Shown here one piece after another: positions 35,001 to 43,130 of a stretch of DNA of 64,000 bases. The DNA comes from Kibdelosporangium aridum. GTDB taxonomy: Bacteria > Actinomycetota > Actinomycetes > Mycobacteriales > Pseudonocardiaceae. The translations under genes and the position numbers were made by a program. The DNA lies in contig NZ_FWXV01000001.1 of NCBI RefSeq assembly GCF_900176515.1, positions 1,894,699-1,958,698 on the forward strand, read 5' to 3'. Under the pieces are notes generated by a model. That model ran no database searches, was not told the DNA's origin, and saw only the letters and a program-made list of their open reading frames with translations. Each line of letters opens with the position of its first letter. Position 1 is the first letter of the stretch.

Positions 35001-35719
35001 GTCTCGCCGTCCCGGCGGCCGGAGCGGTCAAGGCCGTAGTAGCGGACGCACTTGACCATCGCGGCCGAACAGGCGAGGGTCGGGCTGCGGCCGAACAGCA
35101 GCACGCCGGTGCGAGTCAGCCCGCCGTCGGCCCAGACTTCGATCTGGTCGAGGAACTGCGACGAGGTGAGTCCTTCCGGATACCTGCCGCTCACCTCGGG
35201 CCGCATCTGGGCACGGAAGCTGGCCAGCGCGTCGGGGTCCACCAGCGTCACGTCGGTCGGCTCGTCGAGGTACTGCAGCCCCTTGCCCGTCCTCTTGCGC
35301 CGGGTCCCGGCGGCGGCCGGCACGGGCGGGAATTGCGCGGTGAGCGCGTCGACCAGTTCCCGCACACCTCTCGCCGGATCGGCGTGATACTTGGCCACTT
35401 TCGTTTTCACGGACAGCTGTTCGACGTAAGCCTGTTCGTCCATCTGAACGACGAATACACGGTTGGCGCCGGCGTAACCGGCATTCACGATCTTGTGCGC
35501 CCAGGCACTGCCGACCGATCTCGCCGTCGCGCACAAAACGATCGGCACACCAGCGGACATCGCTTTCATCGCGTTGCCGATCCGCGATTCGCCGACGAGC
35601 ACCGTGCCGTCGTGGGCGACTTCGTATCCGGCGTCGCGAAGCGGCTCGGCGAGCTTTTCGGCGAGGTCCTCCTCACCCTCGGCGCAGACGACGTAAACCG
35701 GTTGCCGGGTCATGGTCAT
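32027..35719 (-). CDS. TIR-like/AlbA-HATPase/NB-ARC/TPR/cyclase-like STAND protein
   Basis: A 1230-residue multidomain protein. Residues 5-130: TIR-like domain (VYVVCAEGEEDLAEKLAEPL...), in which the usual catalytic Glu position reads SAWAHK, so NADase activity is doubtful. About 175-400: Schlafen/AlbA-type module with HATPase_c_4 boxes EIIVNALVHRDYS and VEGEGSGIP. About 420-720: NB-ARC NTPase with P-loop TGAPGTGKTT (448-457), Walker B MLVLLDNA and CGGLPLAL. About 800-1040: TPR repeats. About 1060-1228: class III cyclase-like domain retaining two Asp (LVVDVAP, DRGDGLMIM) and GASVNFAFRLVD. Start ATG 35719 overlaps the stop of the small TIR gene (ATGA). Confidence 0.9.
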   Translation of the reverse strand: MTMTRQPVYVVCAEGEEDLAEKLAEPLRDAGYEVAHDGTVLVGESRIGNAMKAMSAGVPIVLCATARSVGSAWAHKIVNAGYAGANRVFVVQMDEQAYVEQLSVKTKVAKYHADPARGVRELVDALTAQFPPVPAAAGTRRKRTGKGLQYLDEPTDVTLVDPDALASFRAQMRPEVSGRYPEGLTSSQFLDQIEVWADGGLTRTGVLLFGRSPTLACSAAMVKCVRYYGLDRSGRRDGETYEGPVTGQIVNAREFVAKHVRRGERPSEDHAQAVPVYAYPMIAVREIIVNALVHRDYSQDNSCVHVRVFDDRVEISSPGDWLGHDIPVGEPHELTEFNGQSKKRNYRLAHILSWVRLVEGEGSGIPTALQDCRTTGSPVPTVLRESDFITVTVWPCPIEDTAEVTISGTGQRLLKPRTLPRGVKTFVGREAELGWLESSPDAGVFLITGAPGTGKTTLAVNFAHQVADRYPDGQLYVDLRGFSPSGRPVQPAEALLLFLDALGISRQAMPVELEARVALYRSIVAGRRMLVLLDNARSTEQVLPLLPGSAQCRVLVTSRARLADLVAKNDAVQVALNVFDRNAGLTLLARCLGDERIDAEPDAAAQLVGYCGGLPLALRIVAAHAAAHPEFPLHVLASELNDANSRLAVLAGDDESASIRAAFSWTYQALSPESARVFRLLGLHPGPDIGLAAVAAITDLTEPQAQQVLREVCVAHLIHHYTPGRYRFHDLLRLYAHEQAMANDSDWERDDAIRRVLDHYIERSGRGDRHWFATERMVLLAAIDSAAQLGLDERAWRLASAITPFLDQQGLWHDLASVQHTALGAADQAGDRHAQAEIHRNLGGVHGQFGRIAEAVKHYELSLRLCRELRDEVGEAHSELALSKVYGRRNQTDEAVFHARVALDLFRRNADRLGEADALVTSADCAVQTGELRQALEEFKQARELYRDLDNRGGESLALEGLGQVHHGLRQFPEAVEHYETALRLSREAGNRYGEAVTLSRLGDTYQALGDRAKARSTWQHALELLHEFGDPDADTVLAKLASLDQRGTASLQEPAILVVDVAPSDAHTLRDGPIRALRSAFRRTDIDWDACRVEDRGDGLMIMVPAAVAKAVFVDALPQALVAAVLEHNRTQPESQRFKLRVALHSGEVSVDDLGPVGASVNFAFRLVDAIPLRRALDESASPVAFIVSATFYDNVIRPHPNADLSAYRQVSVAIKETDATAWIHVPSP

Positions 35720-36102
35720 TTCATGGCCGCGACCAGTGCACGGACGCCCTCATCCCAGTCAGCGGTGAGGTCGACGTGCTTGATGTCGGCCAGGATCGCG
35801 GGCGCGTCGCCACCGGTCAGCCGGACCGGCAGCAGCTTCACGTCCTTCCCGCTGACCTGCCGGTGCAACGCGGACATCCATTCCCGTTCCTGCCACGGAC
35901 TGGCCGAGGAATTCGGCGAATAACACAGCACCAGATACGCCGCATCGGTCAGGCCGTCGTTCATCTTCTGCACAACGGAATCACCGATGTTCAGTTCCCA
36001 CGTGTCCAGCCAGACATCGTGGCCGTATAAGCGCAGGTCGAGGGCAAGACGTTCGGCTTCGGCATGATCGGTGCTGCGATAACTGATGAAGACCGCGGCC
36101 AT
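35716..36102 (-). CDS. Small TIR domain protein
   Basis: A 128-residue single-domain TIR protein. The first strand and BB-loop start read VFISYRSTDHAEAERLALDLRLYGHDVWLDTWEL, and LVLCYSPNSSASPWQEREW carries the S...W..E pattern containing the Glu used by catalytic bacterial TIR NAD hydrolases. It therefore may be enzymatically active, unlike the TIR-like domain in the partner. ATG 36102 is preceded by GGGAGGGTGG; longer in-frame starts are not needed. The stop overlaps the start of the 1230-residue STAND gene by four bases, so they are expressed as a unit. Confidence 0.9.
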   Translation of the reverse strand: MAAVFISYRSTDHAEAERLALDLRLYGHDVWLDTWELNIGDSVVQKMNDGLTDAAYLVLCYSPNSSASPWQEREWMSALHRQVSGKDVKLLPVRLTGGDAPAILADIKHVDLTADWDEGVRALVAAMK

Positions 36103-36283
36103 CCACCCTCCCATCGGCAGGGCCAAGGATAGCCGTTCGGCCGTGCCGGAGTATGGCCTACACCACATGCCACAGAAAATTTCGGATTCGACTGTCCACA
36201 GCGGAACGACCGTGCCGGTGGCGTCGGGCCGGGCGTCTCATTCTGCGACAGTCAGCGGCCGCAGGCTCCGATACGATGCGGTA

Positions 36284-36607
36284 ATGATCTTCATCACCGC
36301 CAAGTTCCTGATCAAGCCGGAATTCGCCGACCAGTGGCCGCAGCTGACCAAGGACTTCACCGAGGCCACCCGCGCCGAGCCGGGATGCCTGTGGTTCGAC
36401 TGGTCGCGCAGCGTGGACAACCCCAACGAGTACGTGATCGTCGAGGCGTTCCAGGATGACGACGCGGGCGCGGCGCACGTGACGTCCGACCACTTCAAGA
36501 ACGCACGGCGGACACTCCCCCAGTACCTTGCCGAGACGCCGCGGATCGTGAACTTCAAGATCCCGCAGAACGAGTGGTCCGCCCTCGGCGAATTCGCTGT
36601 GGAGTAA
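36284..36607 (+). CDS. Antibiotic biosynthesis monooxygenase (ABM) fold protein
   Basis: A 107-residue dimeric ferredoxin-like ABM-family protein: MIFITAKFLIKPEFADQWPQ, TRAEPGCLWFDWSRSVDNPNEYVIVEAFQDDDA and a His in HVTSDHFKN. Members include YgiN-type quinol monooxygenases and heme-degrading enzymes; most are uncharacterised. ATG 36284 is chosen for the exact family start. It is divergent from the TIR genes and apparently unrelated to them. Confidence 0.9.
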   Translation: MIFITAKFLIKPEFADQWPQLTKDFTEATRAEPGCLWFDWSRSVDNPNEYVIVEAFQDDDAGAAHVTSDHFKNARRTLPQYLAETPRIVNFKIPQNEWSALGEFAVE

Positions 36608-37089
36608 CGGAATTCGGCGCTAGGGTCGCGCCATGGTCACGTTCCCGTCGACGACGTCACGCCCGCCACCGAGCCGCTGCCCACGCAGCCGTTGAGCGAG
36701 CTGTGTCCCGACGCGCTGGCCATTGGCGGCGACCCGGCGCGGCAGGTGGTCGTGCCCGACGGCGTGCATCCGCGGCATCCCGTCGATCACCCTGACCGGG
36801 ACGGTCGAGGACTGGCGCAAGATCGGCGCTCCCACGACGGCCCGAACCCGCTGCTCGACTCGCCGATCAGCCAACCGGAGAACGACTCCACAACGGAACA
36901 CGGCATCCGCAGCGACAACGCACCGGCCACACTGTCCAAAGTGGTCATTCACGTCCAGGAGCGCGACAACCACGCGGTCGCGCTGCACGCAGGCCCGGTC
37001 GGCGTCGCACAAGACGACGACTTCGTGTGGCGTCCCATCGTGGGCTGGCATCTGACGCGCGCCTCCATTGAGATGGGCGATGTCATCGA
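36608..37089 (+). other. About 480 bp without a confident gene; possible decayed ORF
   Basis: A plus-strand frame is open from TTG 36692 to 37093 (133 codons, PDALAIGGDPARQVVVPDGVHPRHP...) and another from ATG 36723 contains IPSITLTGTVEDWRKIGAP. Both look partly protein-like but neither gives a sensible whole. An ATG at 36632 is out of frame with the first by one base. This resembles a small gene broken by frameshifts, converging on the GntR gene. I do not recognise a family. Confidence 0.35.
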
Positions 37090-37446
37090 CTAGTCGATCG
37101 ACAGCGCCGCCTTCACGATGCTCAGCGCTTCCTGCGGGTCCAGCCCGAGCGCGCGGGCCTGCGAGGCGTAGTCCCGCGCGGCCCGCTGGATCACGATCCG
37201 GCTCTGTTGACCTGCCGCGCTGACGAACGTGCCTGCCCGGCCGCGGGTCTCGATCAGCCCGGCTTCCTCCAGCTCGCGATACGCCTTGGCGACCGTGTTG
37301 GCCGCGAGTTTCAGCTCCGCTGCCAGCGCGCGCACGGTCGGCAGCTTGGCGCCGACGGGCAGCGTGCGATCGGTGATCTGCTGAGCGAACTGCGACCGGA
37401 CCTGCTCATAGGGCGCCACGGACGAACCCGGGTCGATCGTGATCAC
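37090..37446 (-). CDS. GntR family regulator, YtrA-like short form
   Basis: A 118-residue GntR protein. The winged helix is PYEQVRSQFAQQITDRTLPVGAKLPTVRALAAELKLAANTVAKAYRELEEAGLIETRGRAGTFV. Only a short C-terminal helical tail follows, as in YtrA-type members that usually respond without a large effector domain. GTG 37446 has an AAGGAG box. It lies 28 bp after the VWA gene on the same strand and may be the last member of the glnX-glnH-caspase-pknG-vwa unit, or be transcribed alone. Confidence 0.9.
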   Translation of the reverse strand: MITIDPGSSVAPYEQVRSQFAQQITDRTLPVGAKLPTVRALAAELKLAANTVAKAYRELEEAGLIETRGRAGTFVSAAGQQSRIVIQRAARDYASQARALGLDPQEALSIVKAALSID

Positions 37447-37474
37447 GCCACTCCTTGCTCACAGGTCAGGGCCT

Positions 37475-38725
37475 TCAGGATACGGAGTCGTCCTTCTTGC
37501 GCCACTGCACGGTCTTGCGTGACTTCACCGAGGCCATTTCGGCGTCCAGACCGGACATGTCCCGCCGCATCCCGGTCATCACCTTCCTGATCATGCGCAC
37601 CGTGTCCTCACGGCCGGAGGCTTGCGCCAGCTCGGCGGCCCGCCGGAGTTTGGCGGTCGCTTCCTCCTTGCGGCCCGCGGCCAGCGCGGCGAGACCTTCC
37701 TGGGTGTACGTGTTCAGCTCCATCTGGCCGGTGTAGTGCGCGACGCGTTGGTTCATCTTCGTCGACAGCGTGGCATCCGCGGTCCAGCACGCCACGATCA
37801 GGCCTTCGGCGACCTCCTGGCTCTCGGCCACCACCTTCACCAACCCGGCCAGCATCTCCTCGTCCAGCTGCCTGCCGGGCGGCAGCTCGATCGACAGGTG
37901 GTAGTCCCGGGTCTCGGCACCCCACGCGCCGGTCGGGTAGTCGGTGATCCGCTCCGACACCGTGGTCCCGTTCTCGGTCAACGGCAGGATGTCCGGGAAG
38001 ACCTGTTTGACGAACCGGATCCGCGCACCGCGCGGCAACCACAGCCGCAGCGACACGCCCGCGGTCGTCTTGCCCATCACCGACTCGATCATCTGCTGGA
38101 AATCGGCGGCCAGCCCTTTCGCGTCCGGCAGGCCATCGGCGGTCCCCAGCAGGACGTCCGCGACGGCGTTCAACGGCTCAGCCGACCAGCCATCACCGAC
38201 ACCGCGGCTCTCGCACACGAAGTTGCCACGGCAGCGTTCCAGGGTGGCCAGCAGTTCTTCGTGTTTCTGGCCCACGTTGTGGCCGTCGGTGAGCAGGATG
38301 GCGTGCTTGATGTCCGCCTGCTCACCCTGGAACAGCTCGTTCGCCAGGTCAAGCCACGTGCCGATCGCGGTGCCACCGCGGGCCACCAGACGCCGCACCG
38401 CTTCCCGTGCATCAGCTCGCGTCGCAGGCGAGGCGGCCATCAGTGCCTGGTTGGCGGGGTACACCATCCGCGCCTCGGTCGTGCCCGCTATGACAGCGAA
38501 CGCGACCTCGTCACGCAGCAGGTCGATCGCCTGGTTGGTGGCCCGTTTGGCCTCGATGATCTTCTCGCCCTCCATCGAGCTCGAGCAGTCGATCATGATC
38601 ACCTCGGCGGCCGTGACCGCCGGGCCCCGCCTGCCACCCGACGCGCTCACCGACACCACCGCGTCGATGCTCCGGCCGCCCTCCGGCAGGTACTTGTTGT
38701 GGTCGACGTGCAGCTGGAAGCCCAT
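37475..38725 (-). CDS. VWA domain protein linked to PknG
   Basis: A 416-residue von Willebrand A protein, cytosolic by lack of signal. MIDAS metal-binding residues are complete: Asp46-Cys-Ser48-Ser-Ser50 (MIDCSSSMEG), Thr in ARGGTAIG and Asp in AILLTDGHN. The C-terminal half (about 215-400) is a beta-rich domain and a helical tail ending RKTVQWRKKDDSVS. VWA proteins act as metal-dependent protein-binding hubs. ATG 38725 lies 11 bp after the pknG stop, in the same operon. The Thr/Ser-rich tail could be a PknG substrate, but this is speculation. Confidence 0.9.
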   Translation of the reverse strand: MGFQLHVDHNKYLPEGGRSIDAVVSVSASGGRRGPAVTAAEVIMIDCSSSMEGEKIIEAKRATNQAIDLLRDEVAFAVIAGTTEARMVYPANQALMAASPATRADAREAVRRLVARGGTAIGTWLDLANELFQGEQADIKHAILLTDGHNVGQKHEELLATLERCRGNFVCESRGVGDGWSAEPLNAVADVLLGTADGLPDAKGLAADFQQMIESVMGKTTAGVSLRLWLPRGARIRFVKQVFPDILPLTENGTTVSERITDYPTGAWGAETRDYHLSIELPPGRQLDEEMLAGLVKVVAESQEVAEGLIVACWTADATLSTKMNQRVAHYTGQMELNTYTQEGLAALAAGRKEEATAKLRRAAELAQASGREDTVRMIRKVMTGMRRDMSGLDAEMASVKSRKTVQWRKKDDSVS

Positions 38726-38736
38726 CCCCCGCCCCT

Positions 38737-40920
38737 TTAGAACAATGTCCGCGGCCGGACGCGGTTGGCCGTGCGCACGAGTTCGATCTTGCGGTCCACG
38801 TCCTCGGTCACCCCGGCCAGGTCGCGATACGCCTTTTCCAGGCCGAACCGCAGGTGCCGGTCCGCCAGCGGACGCCCGAGCACCTCACCGGAGGCCTCGG
38901 CGCCGTCGTTGTCCCTGACCCAGTCCAGTGCCGCGGCGAACACCTCGATCGACAGCTCCGCTTGGCGTTCGATGCCGATCTTGAGCCGCGTCAGCCGGGC
39001 ACCCGCGTCGAGCAACTCCGCCTTGGCCAGATTCGGCGACAGGCAGGTCCGGATGGCAGCGACTTGGGCGAAAGTATGTTGCGCGCTATCTTCTGGCACG
39101 CCGTCCAATGCCGTGATCGCTGCCGCCAACTCGCCCCGGCGGGCCAGAACCCGGGCATAGCCGAACGCAGCGCTCACATAGCGGGTGTCGGCGCGCCAGA
39201 CCCGGTGGTACAACGGGCCGGCTCGATCGTCGTCACCGTCCCACTCGGACGCCGCAGCAAGCGCTAGCTTGGGCGGAAGCTCGCCCGGCAACGCGGCGTA
39301 CACATGCTCGAAGTAGGGGCGAGCCTCGTGCGGACGGCCTGCGGACAACGCCGCCAGACCCCGATACCAGGACACACGCCAGTCATGCGGCGCCGACGCC
39401 GCGTACGCGTCAAGGTCCTGGTGTGCGACGTCCAGTTGTCCCGCGGCGATGCGGGCACCGACGAGCTGCAACACTACTTCCGGGCTCTGCGACGGAATCG
39501 CCAGCAGCGCGTCGACCACGGAGTCCGGGTCGGCTGCCGCGATCGCGGCCAGGTGCCCGGCGGCAGGATCGGCCGGGTCGACCAACGGCGCCGGCAGCGC
39601 GGGCCCGACCGCCGACCAGTCCACTTGCGACAGCGAACGATCGCCCGCGATCACCACGTCTGTACCGAACGTACGTTGCTCCACAGTGAACACCCGGGAC
39701 GTCAGCGTCGGCGGACGCACTTGCGAGGCTGACAACACCTCCTGCAGAACGCCTTCGAGCTGGCTGCGCATCTGCTCCGCCGAGGCGAACCGCTGCGCCG
39801 GATCCGGGTGCGTCGCCCTGCGCAGCAACAGGTCGAACGACTCGTGCGCCGCCAGCACCGGCACATCGTCGCGATCGGGCAGCCGATCGGCGTATTCCTT
39901 GGTGAAGCCCTCGAAGTTGAAGCTCAGCACGGCGAGGCTGCGGCCGACGGTGTACAAATCGGACGCTGTCGTCGGCCCGGTGTCCCCGATCTCCGGGGCC
40001 TGATAGCCGACCGTGCCGAGGAACATGTCCGGGACGTCGTCCATCGGCACGACCGCGCCGAGGTCGATCAGCTTGAGCTGATCGCCGGTGTGCATCGCGT
40101 TGTCGGGCTTGAAATCGCAGTAAAGCAAGCCTTTCTCGTGCAGGTAGCCGATGGCCTGCAGGATCTCGATGCCGTACGCCAGCACGTGGGTCAACGGCAA
40201 CGGCGCCCGCTGACCGCCCTCGTCGTGGTACTCCCTGTGCAGGTCGAGCAAGGTGCGGCCGTCTATGTACTCCATCACGAGATAGCCAGCCATGGTGCCG
40301 GTCAACGGATCCGGATGCCGGACGAAGTCGATGACCTTGACGATGTTAGGGTGATCCACCGCGATCAGGAACCGCCGCTCCTGCCGGGCCTGCTCGATCG
40401 CCTCTGGATCGGCACTGTCGATCACTCCTTTGAGGACGACCGCACGCTGCAGCCCGGTGTCGTCGAAATGCGTGTCGTGGCCGAGGTAGATCCAGCCTTG
40501 GCCACCGCGGGCGATGCACCTGTCGATCTCGTACCGGTCGACCGCGTCGGTCTCGGCCAAGGTCGGCTCGAAGCAGAACGGCGTGCCGTCCTTGCGGCAG
40601 TAACCCCTTGCCCGCCCTGGATTGCCGTCACGGCCACGGCCGACAGGTGTGTTGCACTTCCGGCAGAACCGTTGCGACTCTTCGATCGGCTGGACCGGCC
40701 CGCCAGTGGGTTCGCCGCGGCTCACGCGCGGCATGCTCACCCAGCCAGCGCCGAACCGGGACGTGCTGACCGGCCGTGAGATCGGCCGTTGAACGCTCTG
40801 CGGTTCACTGCTCGGCTTCGTCGGCGGTTTCGGCGCGGCCGGGGCTTTGTGGCCGCAATCGTCACAGTAACCGTGCGGGCCATACGATCCTGTGCAGCCA
40901 GGCTCAGTGCAAGCACTCAC
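38737..40920 (-). CDS. pknG: PknG-type serine/threonine protein kinase
   Basis: A 727-residue soluble kinase. An N-terminal Cys cluster (CTEPGC...YCDDCG) is followed by a rubredoxin-like knuckle (CRKCNTPVGRG, then YCRKDGTPFC), whose fourth Cys seems displaced relative to mycobacterial PknG. The kinase domain (about 130-400) has RGGQGWIYLG, Lys in VVLKGV, catalytic YCDFKPDN in place of HRD and LIDLGAV in place of DFG. A TPR-like C-terminus (about 430-727) follows. In mycobacteria PknG controls 2-oxoglutarate dehydrogenase through GarA in response to amino acids. GTG 40920 overlaps the caspase stop (GTGA). Confidence 0.95.
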   Translation of the reverse strand: MSACTEPGCTGSYGPHGYCDDCGHKAPAAPKPPTKPSSEPQSVQRPISRPVSTSRFGAGWVSMPRVSRGEPTGGPVQPIEESQRFCRKCNTPVGRGRDGNPGRARGYCRKDGTPFCFEPTLAETDAVDRYEIDRCIARGGQGWIYLGHDTHFDDTGLQRAVVLKGVIDSADPEAIEQARQERRFLIAVDHPNIVKVIDFVRHPDPLTGTMAGYLVMEYIDGRTLLDLHREYHDEGGQRAPLPLTHVLAYGIEILQAIGYLHEKGLLYCDFKPDNAMHTGDQLKLIDLGAVVPMDDVPDMFLGTVGYQAPEIGDTGPTTASDLYTVGRSLAVLSFNFEGFTKEYADRLPDRDDVPVLAAHESFDLLLRRATHPDPAQRFASAEQMRSQLEGVLQEVLSASQVRPPTLTSRVFTVEQRTFGTDVVIAGDRSLSQVDWSAVGPALPAPLVDPADPAAGHLAAIAAADPDSVVDALLAIPSQSPEVVLQLVGARIAAGQLDVAHQDLDAYAASAPHDWRVSWYRGLAALSAGRPHEARPYFEHVYAALPGELPPKLALAAASEWDGDDDRAGPLYHRVWRADTRYVSAAFGYARVLARRGELAAAITALDGVPEDSAQHTFAQVAAIRTCLSPNLAKAELLDAGARLTRLKIGIERQAELSIEVFAAALDWVRDNDGAEASGEVLGRPLADRHLRFGLEKAYRDLAGVTEDVDRKIELVRTANRVRPRTLF

Positions 40921-42155
40921 ATCCGCCCCTCTCGCCGGTCGGTGACGGCACGCTGAAACGCATTGACCGCCCGCAAAGCACGGCCGAGGTCACACGGTTT
41001 GGTCCACAACAGATCGCGCGCCGACGCGTACAACCTCGCGATATCCCAGTCCTCCGCGATGTGCAACCGAACCGCCTGCGCCTGATAACCCTTCAGCCGC
41101 TCACGCAGCTCCCCGCGCCGCTCCAGCAGCCCATTGCCCAGCGCCCGCAGGCGACGCGTCGCGTTGCGCCCGTCGGTCAAATCGCCTTTCAGTTCGGCCA
41201 GTTCGTTGCTGACCGGCTGACCCGTGGCCGCGACCTGTTCCAGGACGTCCAGCCGATCCGCCAGCCGAGCCGCGACCTCGGTCACCGGCGGCAGGTTCGG
41301 CCCACTGATCTTGTCCAGCACGACCTCGTAGACCACCTTGGTCTCGGCCTCTTCCACCGCGAGCCGGTCGACATCGGCACGCAACGCCGTCATCGCCTTT
41401 CGGATCAGGTGGGCTGGGTTGTGGCCAAGTGCCAGATGCGCCGCCATGTCACTGTTGTTGCCCCGCGGCTCAGGCCAGCCATTGCGCCGCATCACCGCAC
41501 GAACCTCACGGAACAGCACGTCCAGGGTCAACAACATCCCCGGGGCCCTCGGGATCCCTTCGGTCAACAGCCGCAGCAGTTCACCCGTGAACAACGTATT
41601 GCGCCTGCCCGGCGGGGCCAATGCCCTGCCTTGCGCGGCCGCGAGCACGTACGCACCGGCCACGTCGACCTCGTCGAGCATCGTGTCCACCGGTGAGTTC
41701 ATCGTCGGCTCGAGCACCCGGCCGGCGAAACAGCAGTCCAGGATCAGCACCCGGGTCCGCGCTGGACTGTCCAGAATGTACTGACGGAGATCCGCGCAGC
41801 GCAGCGCGGACGTCCGCAACGACTTCGACCTGGTGTCCCGCAACGCAAGACATAGCTCGTTGTGCCGATCCCACGTCATCACGCCGTGCCCGGAGAAATA
41901 GACCAGCAGCACATCTTCGGCCTCAGCCGCGGCCGTGACGATGTGGTCGCCGACGTCGGCCTGCGCAGGCGGATCGCGCAACACCAGGCAATGTTCCGGC
42001 CGCAGCCCAGCTCCCTGCGGCGAGGTCAGCGTCGCCGCCAAATCGGTCAGGTTGTGGGCCACACCGGGCAAATCCGTCAGGTCCGGATCCTGGTAGTCGG
42101 CCGTGCCGATCAACACCGCTCGGGACTTGGCCGGATCAGGCAGTCGGGCCGTCAT
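40917..42155 (-). CDS. Caspase-fold (peptidase C14) protein in pknG operon
   Basis: A 412-residue protein. Residues about 10-240 form a caspase/metacaspase p20-like domain with the catalytic pair His90 (YFSGHG) and Cys142 (LILDCCFAG). Residues 250-410 are long amphipathic helices, probably coiled coil, with no signal peptide or transmembrane segment. It would be a cytosolic Cys protease, likely cutting after Arg or Lys as prokaryotic relatives often do. Its start lies 3 bp after glnH and its end overlaps pknG, so it sits inside the amino-acid-sensing operon. Substrate could be PknG, the VWA protein or something else; none is proven. Confidence 0.92.
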   Translation of the reverse strand: MTARLPDPAKSRAVLIGTADYQDPDLTDLPGVAHNLTDLAATLTSPQGAGLRPEHCLVLRDPPAQADVGDHIVTAAAEAEDVLLVYFSGHGVMTWDRHNELCLALRDTRSKSLRTSALRCADLRQYILDSPARTRVLILDCCFAGRVLEPTMNSPVDTMLDEVDVAGAYVLAAAQGRALAPPGRRNTLFTGELLRLLTEGIPRAPGMLLTLDVLFREVRAVMRRNGWPEPRGNNSDMAAHLALGHNPAHLIRKAMTALRADVDRLAVEEAETKVVYEVVLDKISGPNLPPVTEVAARLADRLDVLEQVAATGQPVSNELAELKGDLTDGRNATRRLRALGNGLLERRGELRERLKGYQAQAVRLHIAEDWDIARLYASARDLLWTKPCDLGRALRAVNAFQRAVTDRREGRM

Positions 42156-42158
42156 GAG

Positions 42159-43130
42159 TCACTCCGCCTTGTATTGCGGGACAGGCGGTCTCGCGTCCAC
42201 TATGTACTTCGCCAGGTACTGGTCCTGCAACTGCTGCCACCGGCCGCCGGCCTGCAGGTTCTCCAGCACGCCGTTGACGAACCGCACCAGGTCAGGCGCG
42301 TTGAGCGACATCGCGATACCCGTCGGCTCGTCGGTGAACCGCTCAGGCAGGATCTGGGTCGCTTCGTCCTGCGCCGCCAGACCGGCGAGGATCACGTCCC
42401 CTGTGGACACCGCGTCGATCTGGCCTTGCTGCAGCATCACCAGACAGTCGCTGGTGTTGGCCGCCGCCACCGGTGTCGGCTTCGCGGGCAACTCGGCGAT
42501 GGTCTTGATGTTGGTGCTGGTGGCCGACGCGCAGACCTTCTTGCCAGCCAGGTCGGCCGTGCTGGTGATGCCGGACTTCTTGTTCACCAGTACTTTCTGA
42601 CCGGCGGAGTAGTACTCGGCCGAGAAGGCGACCTGTTCCCAGCGTTCACAGGTCATCGTCATCGCGGCCATCACCATGTCGACCGGCTCGACCGGGTTCC
42701 CCTTGTCGTCCGCACCCCGGATCGCCGGGATCCGCTCGGCCGCGTTCAACGCCCGGAACTGGATCTTTTCCCGGTCACCGTTGAAGATCGCGGCCGCTAT
42801 CTCCCGTGCGATATCCGCCTCGAAGCCCTTCACCTTGCCGTCGTAGGGATCGCGGTGGCTGAGCAGGTACGCGCTCGACCCGATGCCGAGAATGAGCCTG
42901 CCTCGCTCACGAATCCGGGCCATCGTGCTGCCAGGTTCAACAGCACCGCCGGCCGGTCTGAGACTCTCCTTCGGATTACACGGCCGGGTAGCGCTTTCCG
43001 GCAACGGCGGCGCGAACGTCACGCCTGACGGCATCACCGTCACCGACGGAACCCCGACCGGCACCACCGCAGGCTCGGCACCGCACCCGGTGATCAGCAG
43101 CGCGACAACCAGCAAGGCCCGGATCTTCAT
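42159..43130 (-). CDS. glnH: GlnH-like amino-acid-binding lipoprotein
   Basis: A 323-residue extracytoplasmic solute-binding protein (SBP_bac_3). Lipobox LLITGCGAE is near residue 15. The two-lobed domain contains RGRLILGIGSSAYLLSHRDPYDGKVKGFEADIAREIAAAIFNGD and VDMVMAAMTMTCERWEQVAFSAEYY. In mycobacteria GlnH binds aspartate or glutamate and signals through GlnX to PknG. There is no ABC permease gene here, supporting a sensor role rather than uptake. ATG 43130 overlaps the glnX stop (ATGA), and the caspase follows after 3 bp. Confidence 0.92.
   Translation of the reverse strand: MKIRALLVVALLITGCGAEPAVVPVGVPSVTVMPSGVTFAPPLPESATRPCNPKESLRPAGGAVEPGSTMARIRERGRLILGIGSSAYLLSHRDPYDGKVKGFEADIAREIAAAIFNGDREKIQFRALNAAERIPAIRGADDKGNPVEPVDMVMAAMTMTCERWEQVAFSAEYYSAGQKVLVNKKSGITSTADLAGKKVCASATSTNIKTIAELPAKPTPVAAANTSDCLVMLQQGQIDAVSTGDVILAGLAAQDEATQILPERFTDEPTGIAMSLNAPDLVRFVNGVLENLQAGGRWQQLQDQYLAKYIVDARPPVPQYKAE

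Noticed and set aside
33026..35923. Two plus-strand frames of over 400 codons
   Set aside because: Antisense to the NB-ARC/TIR gene, whose frame shows clear motifs throughout.
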